From: Holothuria scabra
Taxonomy: Eukaryota; Echinodermata; Holothuroidea; Aspidochirotida; Holothuriidae
DNA length: 64,000 bases
NCBI GenBank assembly: GCA_037179385.1
Contig: CM074188.1
Span: forward strand, 24,197,318-24,261,317
Direction: 5' to 3'
Below, one piece after another: positions 36,701-44,849 of the stretch. Numbering within the stretch: position 1 is the stretch's first letter; the number at the start of each line of letters is the position of its first letter. Both the position numbers and the translations under genes were made by a program. The notes beneath the pieces were generated by a model, which saw only the letters and a list, made by a program, of their open reading frames with translations, was not told the DNA's origin and ran no database searches.

Positions 36701-39700
36701 TTCTTCCCAGAACCACACATATACACAACGATCCCAGTTGGTATTTCCTCTTTTTGCGGAGGTCTTACACCAGGCAAACGCACAAGTGGAGAAATTTTCG
36801 ACCCGTCTGCAAAAGCTCCCAAAGTGACGGTGATAAGCTTCTTTTCATGGCCTGTGCTGGACATTGTAACATCCTTTTCTCCACTATGGTGCAGGGTAGA
36901 CTTCCCTGGCATCTCAAGCCAGACGGGGGTTTCATCCATGTTCCCTATCTCTGCATCGTTGTAACCATGCATTTTTCTCAGTCTAATTGCATATTTGAGA
37001 AACTTATCTATTCTGTCATCGGTGACAGCTTTGTCATGCTGTGAAACATGGGTGGAACGTCGCATTGTGATGTTATGACGCTTTTTGAAGGATGCAAACC
37101 ATCCAGATGAGGCTTTAAAGCTTTGATTGCCCCCTTGTTTATGCAAGCAAAGAGCTTCATATCGAAGTGCCTTGCCTGTGACTCTCACACCAGCTTGCCT
37201 CTCTCATTGAACCATGTAATCAATTTTTCCTCAATGTCTTGGTGTCTTACTTTTCTTCCACCTCCTGCTAATCTTTTGGCTTTGTTGCTGATTTCCCTTA
37301 GTTGGTTTTTATTTTTACACCATTCCCGCACACGTTTCCTGTCAATGCCAAATATTTTTGCTGCACTATGTTTTCCATTCTTTTCCGCATGATCAACAAC
37401 TTTAAGTTTAAATCCTGCAGAATATGCCCTATGTTTAACCATTTTGAGTCTCAGAAAACATTAAAATGCCTAACCGAACTTACTGTTTTGTATGTTTAGA
37501 AGAAATAAAAATGAAATAAACTATGATACATTTAAATATGCCGCGCAAGTTACGTTAATCCCGGTACACACAGGCACGACTACCAAGGACTCTCCGACGT
37601 AGACAATTTGCATAAATCGTAGACACTTCTTTGGTAGTCATGGCCGTATGACCCGGAATTAAAATGCACCGATTGCATCCAACTAATTACAATTAACTAA
37701 AAACAATTACATGTTCAATCCGACCGACAGCTTACGTTACGATGGAACAAGGTGTTTCTTGATTGATTGTTGCCATTGTATTGTATCGATTGTATTCTTT
37801 TTTCGGGTTAGGGATTAGGTACTCGAGCTATCGTTAGCCAGTAAGGAAATTTTTTGTTTAACTCTAGTGGTGAAATTGGCCACACCGCCAGGACTACAGG
37901 TGACCCGACGTTTGTTGACATGGCAATGTGTACCGGCCTTACAAAGTTCTGCAACTCCCAGGTCAGCCTTTTATAATATGCAGCTATCGGGCCCGTTCCA
38001 TTTTACACAGGGCTAATAAACTGTATTGTAGCCGCGTGCTTTTATGAGGTAAAATTCAAAATCAATTATTCCGAAGTTCCTGCAAAAATAAGAACAAGAG
38101 ACTTTGTCATTTTTATAAGTACATAACTTTATTGCCCCATGCTTCTATTCAATGAAGGACTATGATTTTATCACCTAAAATGACTCAATCATTAACTGGA
38201 TCTGACCAGACCATTTTGTGAACGTAACTTAAAACATTTTGGCGCGCCCGGTCAAACACACGTAAGGCTCTCAAGCCCGGGCGGGAAAGCCACAGTAACA
38301 GCTACTGCAGCTGTATGTGCACAGTTCAGTTCATCACGCAGACCAGACTATTGCACCACAATGCACACAATTATGTAGTTTACAGTACGTAATAACGTAG
38401 CGTACATTGGTGCAGGCCTTAGTTGTACGTACACGAATTGTCAAAGTATGCATGTACGTAAATTAGGGTCTCATCTAAACCTAAAGATGGCGACAACATC
38501 GGAAATATTTACATTTGAGCTAAAGAGCGCAGTTCGCGGATATCATGTGTACAAAGACGTTTGGGAGCCATTCGAAGGAGAAAAGCTTGAGACTATACGA
38601 GAATTGGGAAATATGATGGACAAATTTGCAGTGGCAGTTGTAAAAGGCGAAACAGTGGTTGGTCATTTACCAAGGGAGAGGTCAAAAGTTTGTTGGTTTT
38701 TTATTCAAAACAAAGGGACTGTAACAGCCACAGTAGTTACGGGGAAACGTCAATACTGCAAGGAAGCCAGAGGATTTGAGGTCCCCTGCAGGTTAACTTT
38801 CACCAGTACATCTAAAAAACTCATAGACCGTTTGAAGACACTTGTGTAGGTTCTAGCGGTAAGTTACTTTTTTATTAAAATATACCCTCAAATAAACGCC
38901 CCCCTTTTCAGAAATGTAACGCCCCCGGGGGCGTTTATTACAGAATATACGGTAATTTGAAGTGATTTATTGTTTTTGACTTTTAATTGTTACCTGATTG
39001 TGAAGTTGATTAGACGTAAGACCACTAAAAAGATTCATGTGAGTATATTGCCCATGATTTTGCAAAGTAAAAGTAAGAATAATCAATTGCTGATTAAATA
39101 TAATGAAACAATTGTAATATTTTGTAATTGTTAAGTGATTTTTAATAAGTGTTTATTCTCTGTTATTCCTATTTTCATTAATTATATTGTTAATGTTTCT
39201 TCATTCAGTCACCAGACAGACATAACCTTAATGATTTGAGGATATTAGTTGTGGACACAGTGTCAGATATTAAAGATTTATTGGTTTGAAGTGGACCACC
39301 TATGTTATGGAAAAAATTTGATGAATAGAGAAATTATCTGTGAAGAATGTTTTTTTGACGGTTTTAAAATAAATTCCAGCATCCGAGGAATTTACATGCT
39401 GTACATACAGTATGTAGGTTAGAGGTTCAGTGACAGCACAATTGCACATGGAACAACTTAAAATCGGAAAAAGATGAGCGGGGATTTCATTAAATACTGC
39501 CGAAGTGCACAGATGGAAAACAAGGCCGTTTGGCTTTGGTTAGGTTCGACTGCCGAAGCTGCTTGGTTAATATAATAACCCTTCTACTTTATTGATCATT
39601 GAAGAGATTATGAAGTGACTAATAACAGCAAATGGTGTCATTCTCTGAAAGTAGTATCTAAAAATAACCTTTTTTTAAAAAAAAATAGGCAATACCCATT

Positions 39701-40310
39701 GAAAGAGAAATGCTCAAGAGAAATGGTTACCCTTCCAACACATTATTATATGCAAACTCTGTTGAGTTGAGTTCCTGTGATGATGATATTCTTGGATCAA
39801 TGCACTTTCACAATTTTAAGCTGTTCTGCTGGAAGGGGTTAGGCCTAGGCCTACTGCAGGTACCCTATTTTTAGATTTGGCAAAATGAGTAGGCCTAGCC
39901 TAAAGGGGACTTGTAACTTAAGTGATTTTTCTGTTATAACTTGTTATACTAAATGTCTAAGTTTTCGATGATAGGCCTGGGCTTACTCACAAAATGTGGT
40001 AGAATGCGCAAAACTGTCTTATTAACATAATCCTACTAACTTACTGTTAAGCTTACTTCACTTGTACAACTACAACTACAAGTTGTAACTTACAATGAGA
40101 GGCCTAACGTTAGCCTAGGTAATGCGAGTACTAACGTTACTAGTAGTAGTAGTAATAACATGCTAACGGTAGGCTGCTCTAATTGATCGGTATTACATGC
40201 ACAACAAGGGCAGCTGCGATACGCCGCTAGAAAACAAACCACCTTACCAGAACAGCAAAACCACAAATTAAAACCAGAGTTGTAGGCAATAGTGCAAGAC
40301 CACCAACCAT
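27751..40310 (-). CDS. C1orf43: C1orf43 / NICE-3 family membrane protein
   Basis: Six minus-strand exons join in frame with GT-AG borders: 40310-40248, 34406-34205, 33059-33006, 31183-31014, 29782-29724 and 28024-27751, giving 822 bases and 273 residues (human 253). Exon 1 encodes MVGGLALLPTTLVLICGFAV, a hydrophobic N-terminal anchor that continues into exon 2 (TLFSLSVFAKRQ). Exon 2 then has the family signature SRRGAHYPVGQNAPRSL followed by IKYEPKLLADDD. Exon 3 has YIYRLKALDAY, exon 4 FIIQVRES and FIDAYEHARY, exon 5 FAEAEYNNYMALLHELL, and exon 6 a low-complexity basic/Ser-rich tail. In the human protein the same blocks occur in the same order. It is a single-pass membrane protein linked to Golgi integrity and phagocytosis. 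Intron 1 (34407-40247) hosts a complete pogo-like transposon. Confidence 0.92.
28060..34200. other. C1orf43 introns 2-5, mostly unique sequence
   Basis: Between the exons the sequence is AT-rich with few recognisable repeats. Noted items are a 27-base direct duplication at 30155-30208 (GATGATTGCCATGGTGACC), a TA microsatellite at about 30028-30041 and a CA run near 29080-29095. No other gene is supported. Confidence 0.45.
35368..35393 (+). repeat. Left terminal inverted repeat of the pogo-like element
   Basis: Starts CCGTATATTCTGTAATAAAC and matches the reverse complement of 38927-38952 over all 26 bases; TA lies immediately outside. Confidence 0.93.
36079..37442 (-). pseudogene. Pogo/Tigger-like DDE transposase, single frameshift
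   Basis: The first part (37442-37185, 85 codons) is a psq/pogo-type helix-turn-helix: FKLKVVDHAEKNGKHSAAK, IFGIDRKRVREWCKNK, then RLAGGGRKVRH and an incoming CENP-B-type domain (IEEKLITWFNERGK). The frame then breaks at about 37188-37200 and continues in another frame (37188-36079, 369 codons) with RVTGKALRYEA, SSGWFASFKKRHNI and the DDE_1 catalytic core. The three acids, in this second frame's numbering, are D85 (GNMDETPVW), D192 (LVWDSFKGHL) and D229 (SKLQPADV), so the last two are 36 residues apart. The end is an acidic tail (DDDDDPFEGF, SSSEDNSDDSE). All catalytic residues survive and only one indel is needed, so the copy is young or the break is an assembly error. Confidence 0.9.
38487..38849 (+). 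CDS. HIRAN-like domain protein carried by the pogo-like transposon
   Basis: An intact single-exon ORF of 120 residues from MATTSEIFTFELKSA; an upstream in-frame ATG at 38448 would add 13 residues. The body reads VRGYHVYKDVWEPFEGEKL, then RELGNMMDKFAVAVV and TVVGHLPRERSKVCWFFIQ, and ends near GFEVPCRLTFTS. This follows the HIRAN pattern (G-Y then a REP-N-D-A-V block, then GHLP, then a final P-x-L-x-F strand). HIRAN domains in HLTF/Rad5 helicases bind DNA 3' ends. Short stand-alone relatives are, to my knowledge, multi-copy in invertebrate and fish genomes, which fits a transposon gene. It lies inside the terminal repeats, divergent to the transposase, about 100 bases from the right end. Its role in transposition is unknown; the domain call rests on motif reading alone. 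Confidence 0.78.
   Translation: MATTSEIFTFELKSAVRGYHVYKDVWEPFEGEKLETIRELGNMMDKFAVAVVKGETVVGHLPRERSKVCWFFIQNKGTVTATVVTGKRQYCKEARGFEVPCRLTFTSTSKKLIDRLKTLV
38927..38952 (-). repeat. Right terminal inverted repeat of the pogo-like element
   Basis: Ends TTTATTACAGAATATACGG and is followed by TA. Exact reverse complement of 35368-35393. Confidence 0.93.
38955..40247. other. Rest of C1orf43 intron 1
   Basis: Unique AT-rich intron sequence between the transposon and exon 1. A TAGTAGTAGTAGTAATAA run lies near 40140. No further feature is seen. Confidence 0.45.
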
Positions 40311-40450
40311 CTTGAAAATATCCCCTCGCCTGCCTCTAGCCGAGAACTATGACAAATCGAAGTACCAGTTGCCAGTTTGCCTTCCAGCCAGGAGTCAAGC
40401 TGTAGGATTGCTAATCAATGACATGATACCGTATAGCGCTGTAGGATAAT
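40311..40450 (-). promoter_or_regulatory. Presumed 5' UTR and promoter of C1orf43
   Basis: Immediately upstream of the start codon at 40310 (minus strand). No core promoter motif can be assigned. A repeat begins at about 40451, so conserved promoter sequence should be compressed into this short stretch if it exists. Confidence 0.3.
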
Positions 40451-40568
40451 GTATAGCCTGCGGAGCAGACTCTGTAGTAGCCGAAAGATGGCGCTCTCTC
40501 AAAATCAAAATACACCTCTCTTAACAGTTATTGAGATAACTTACTAGTTTGAAACGTCAAGTGTTCAA

Positions 40569-41026
40569 GGGAGCATATCCCAATTAGCAGGTGTATTACT
40601 GCGTCCGTTTGTTCGCCCTCAGATAGAGACCCTAAAAGGAGCACTTTTTTGATATGTTATGGAATGAGCTGGGGTTTTCTGTAAGTTTCTTCTGAAAGTA
40701 TATCAAATGAAGTACCATTGGTGAAAAAATGGGCTTAATTGAAGCAATTTTGTGGAAATTATGGGCCTTAGAAGCTGGCGGAGGCATACCGAGATTTTAG
40801 TGAAAAACAAGGCTTGGAAAAGGTGGTTTGAACTTTGAGGTGAAATAGCAAAAAATCTTCACGGTCATGATATGGTAAATTGAAAGTGCCATGAATGGCC
40901 AACTTGTCAGCTTTCATATGAGGGGTAGCTTGACCCTGGCAAAAACTTCGACAAGCTTTTAGAGGCCCGTTTACTTTTTGAATTTAGTGTGTAAGTCAAT
41001 GGAGGAATTAATGGGGGTATGCTCCC
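40569..41026 (+). mobile_element. 458-bp MITE with GGGAGCATA termini, copy 1
   Basis: Begins GGGAGCATATCCCAATTAGC and ends TAATGGGGGTATGCTCCC, giving about 13-bp imperfect inverted ends. TCAA flanks it at 40565-40568 and 41027-41030. The related sequence at 19285-19305 has one TCAA and no insert, which defines the element edges and the 4-bp target duplication. A second copy of identical length lies inverted at 52940-53397. No ORF. Confidence 0.93.
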
Positions 41027-41511
41027 TCAACAGTGAAGCCGTTTGAGTATTATTAATAGTAGCGAAAGTAAGATTTTTGATATTTGAATGTAGTAGTTGA
41101 AACACAAACACAATAGGCTAGATAATATATGAACTATGATACACACTGAAGTTACCACGGTATCTTGAGTCGGTTACTCAGTTTATGTCGGTGGACAAAA
41201 TAATATGCTAATGACCGCATCATAGTAACTTGTCAAAAGATGTAATGTACGCTAATATTTTTTCCTGAGTTGGGAATGGCCAAATCGGAATTTCTCTTGG
41301 TTTGAATCACTGATCTATATTACAGATCAGTGGTTTGGAGACATTTTAGATTAGTGAGGGGTTTTTGGCCTGCTCTTTTATAAACGATCATGTCACAAGT
41401 TCAGAACACATCGGATCTCAATCATTTCCAGCAACCTGAATTGTCAATTGGCCATTCGCATCATGAGAAAAAAATCTACTGGAAGTAGGGTAACTTGCAT
41501 ACTTATATGTA

Positions 41512-42899
41512 TGGCAAGCCATGTTGGACAAATACACTATATTTTATCCCGGTATTAATTCGAATATATACCAGTATTAATTCAATTTAATACCGATATA
41601 TATTCGGACCAGTCACAGGACAGGAAAACATATCGGTATTAATTCGAATTTATACCAGTATTAAATATAAAATATCCCGGTATAAATTCGAATTTATACC
41701 AGTATTTAATCGAATTTATACCAGTATTAATTCGATTTATACCAGTATTAAATCCAATTTATACATGTATTAAATCAACCAATCAGAAAACCAGAATATA
41801 TACCAGTATTAAATCGAAATTAATACCAGTAGCCTATTCAATCGAATTTATCCCAGTATTGATTCAAATTAATACCGGTATTAAATCAACCAATCAGAGA
41901 GCCAGAATATATCCCACCTGCAAAAGTTCGCACGTTTTGTGCGCTCGCTATGCGCTAGGCCAGAAGACTTGTTCGCCAATATTTTCCTCTGCCCTTAAAT
42001 AACGACCCAGGTATTAATTCGATTTAATACTGGCATATATTCTGGCTTTCTGATTGGTTGATTTAATACCGGTATTAAATCGAATTAATACTGGGATGAA
42101 TTCGAATTTATACTGTTATTAAATCGATTTAATACTGGTTTATAATCTGGCTTTCTGATTGGTTGATTTAATACCGGTATTAATTCGAATAAATACCAGT
42201 ATAAATTCGAATTCATCCCAGGTATTAATTCGATTTAATACTGGCATATATTCTGGCTTTCTTATTGGTTGATTTAATACCGGTATTAAATCGAATTAAT
42301 ACTGGGATGAATTCGAATTAATACTGGTATTAAATCGATTTAATACTGGCTTATAATCTGGCTTTCTGATTGGTTGATTTAATACCGGTGTTAATTCGAA
42401 TTAATACTGGGATATATTCGAATTTATACCGGTATATATTCTGGCTTTCTGATTGGTTGATTTAATACCGTTATTAATTCGAATTAATACTGGGATAAAT
42501 TCGAATTAATACTGGGATATATTCGAATTTATACCGGTATATATTCTGGCTTTCTGATTGGTTGATTTAATACCGGTATTAATTCGAATTAATACTGGTA
42601 TAAATTTGATTTAATACTGGTACAAATTCGATTTAATACTGGTATAAATTCTAATTTATACTGGTATAAATTCGATTTAATACTGGTATCTCTTCGAATT
42701 AATAATGGTATATATTCGAATTTATACCGGGATATTTTATATTCAATACTGGTCATAATTAGTTCGAATTAATACCGATACGGTTTCCTGTCCTGTGACT
42801 GGTCAGACTATACACCGGTATTTTAATAGAATTAATACTGGTATATATTCGCATTAATTCCGGGATAAAGTATGGTGTATATGTCCAACATGGCTCGCA
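41512..42899. mobile_element. Foldback element: 1.4-kb inverted-repeat palindrome of short AT-rich units
   Basis: The outer arms match in reverse complement: GCCATGTTGGACAAATACAC (left, 41518) against GTGTATATGTCCAACATGGC (right, about 42875). Further in, CAGTCACAGGACAGGAAA (about 41611) pairs with TTTCCTGTCCTGTGACTG (about 42786). CAACCAATCAGAAAACCAGA (left) pairs with CTGGCTTTCTGATTGGTTG, repeated at about 42042, 42148, 42252, 42358, 42441 and 42546. Between these lie dozens of short self-complementary units such as TTAATACCGGTATTAA and AATTCGAATT. A non-repetitive 90-base centre (about 41915-42005) separates the arms. No coding sequence. It resembles a foldback transposon built of amplified terminal units. 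Confidence 0.88.
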
Positions 42900-43386
42900 A
42901 TATACGTGCGTGGCAGACTTTGGGGTATATTCCTTGTTCTATCATGATCTAAGAAAACAGTCCGTTCCGCGAGGTACGTAGTATTATTGACCTGTTCTTT
43001 CCAGGGCGCCACTCATCAGTTTCAGCCTGCCAGTGAGGTTTGTCGGGGACCTTTATGGTTTGTATGCTAAAACAAAAACCCACTTTCACAAATCAACTGC
43101 GTGATACGTGTATTTCGGCTAGAAAATGTCATGGACTGAGAAAGGAAAACAAATCTCGAATTTGGGCCAGGGAAAGCAATCAGCGAATAACTTCAAAATG
43201 CCCAAACTTAGACTGTCGTTTATTGATCATGTTTAATATGCAGAATACCTGTCGAATCGGATAACGATTCGATTTTGTGAGTTTTTACTTTCCATCCATT
43301 GTCAGAAACAGCTAGGGGCGTCGGTTTAATTTTCAAAGTGGGGGGGGGGGGACATGCCGTTTTTTTCATGTCCTGGTAAGGTGTCT

Positions 43387-44094
43387 ACAGTGGCGCAGCT
43401 GCTATACATTTTTGCGGGCGGAAGGGGGTGGATAGCATCAAAATTTTATGATTTTTTAAGTGTGAACACCACTGTACGGGACGTAATTTTTGTCCTTTTT
43501 CGATTACTTGAAAATATGGAGCTTGTATTGCAGAAAAGTTCGGATTCTGAGTTTCCTGTAAGGAAATTTGAAAAGTTTGGGAATTACTGAAGAATTTGAA
43601 TAACCTGTTAACAAATGTGAGATTGAGCGGCGACCAAAGATCGTTGTTGCTACATAATGTTATCCAACACCTACGAAATGAGGCTCCCCCGGACGAAATT
43701 TTTTGAGTCAAGAGCATATATTGGAGAAAATTTGGAATTTTATGAAAGAAAATTTGAAAAAAAATAGCACTGTATTTACCGTTTTCTTTTGATGATCTGG
43801 TTTTACATGTAGCAAATTTCCGATTTTGTCACCTCCAGAGTTAACAAAAGTCTACCAAATTGAAGGTATAAACGAGCACCTCTGCCCGGAAATTGCAATT
43901 TGCGGCGCGCGAAGCGAACGGAAAATTTTGCTTTTTTTAAACAACTAATGACGAATATGGAGCTCTTATTGGAGAGAATTTGGAATTTCGGAATTTCATG
44001 AGTTGTCAAAACCACATTTTAGACTGGTTTCACAAAGGGCAAATTACCAAATTCTTCATTTCTTCAGAGTCGCTTTCCCCCTGTAGCTACACCA
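43387..44094. repeat. Probable hAT-like relic with CAGTGGCGCAGCTG / GTAGCTACACCACT ends
   Basis: The ends are imperfect inverted repeats of the CAGTGGCGTAGC class. The bases outside (GGTGTCTA and GGTGTAGG) share only five of eight positions, so any target duplication has decayed. The interior contains inverted pieces of the CGATCTTTGGTCGCCG repeat (about 43625-43650). Confidence 0.55.
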
Positions 44095-44654
44095 CTCGGT
44101 GTAGGAGAAAAGGGGCCAAGATTCAAAATAGGGCTAAATGTTTCAATATTTTGAGTTACTGGAAACTCCAAAGTTTTCAAAACATGGTCTTGAAAGTGTG
44201 GGTAATTATACTTCAACCTGTCAACGGCGTATACGGTCAAGTGAATTTAAATACAGGGTATACTCTTTAAGTAAATAGAATCACAACGAAAATTGTGATA
44301 GTTTGCGAAGGATTTGTACAAAAGTCCTGAAAGTAAGGAACAATTTTTACTGCAGAAGATAAAATCCCTAAACTGATCAAAGCACACTTCAATCTACTGC
44401 AGGAAAATCACAGGTCGAGGGGGGAGAGCCACTGGTTTTACTTAGACACCGTTGCATAGGCCTACCGGTGTAATACTTTTGATACAAAAACATTAAAATA
44501 TGTACTTTCGAAGTTTAGAACGACACCTCATCATACACTATCAGACAGAGGATGGAGGTGTACCTCTAATTCCAGATTAAAGTCTCAAATATCGCAAAAT
44601 TCAGTTTTACGTTCTGAATACGAAATGGTCGAATCGCTTCACGAATGTGTGATG

Positions 44655-44840
44655 CAATGGCGTAGCCACGGGTGGTTCTGGGAGTTAGACCCCCTCCCCC
44701 ATGACTCAACCTTACAAAGCAAAAAACACCTTAAATGGCGGCTTTGTCTCTCTATCCTTAGACTTTTCATTCATCTCATGCCCCAACCCCCGCCAAGAAA
44801 CCGAAACCCTCCCCATGACCCAATCCTGGCTACGCGCCTG
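44655..44840. mobile_element. hAT-like MITE, 186 bp, with empty site in window
   Basis: Starts CAATGGCGTAGCCACGGGTG and ends CTGGCTACGCGCCTG, inverted ends. GTGTGATG is duplicated exactly at 44647-44654 and 44841-44848. The matching segment at 12510-12560 has GTGTGATG once and no insert, showing insertion by a mechanism that makes an 8-bp duplication. No ORF. Confidence 0.92.
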
Positions 44841-44849
44841 GTGTGATGT

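Larger units (their letters stand above)
35368..38952. mobile_element. Complete pogo-like (Tc1/mariner) transposon with two divergent genes
   Basis: Both ends carry the same perfect 26-bp inverted repeat, beginning CCGTATATTCTGTAATAAAC and continuing into GCCCCC. The element is bounded by TA at 35366-35367 and 38953-38954, the target duplication made by Tc1/mariner/pogo transposases. Extra copies of AATAAACGCCCCC lie just inside each end (about 35397-35411 and 38892-38905) and could be further transposase-binding sites. The right end also has a GCCCCCGGGGGC palindrome. Inside are a transposase reading leftward (37442-36079) and a HIRAN-like gene reading rightward (38487-38849), with about 1 kb between the two starts. 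It sits in C1orf43 intron 1. Confidence 0.93.

Noticed and set aside
36574..37044. 156-residue plus-strand frame
   Set aside because: Shadow of the transposase coding sequence on the opposite strand.
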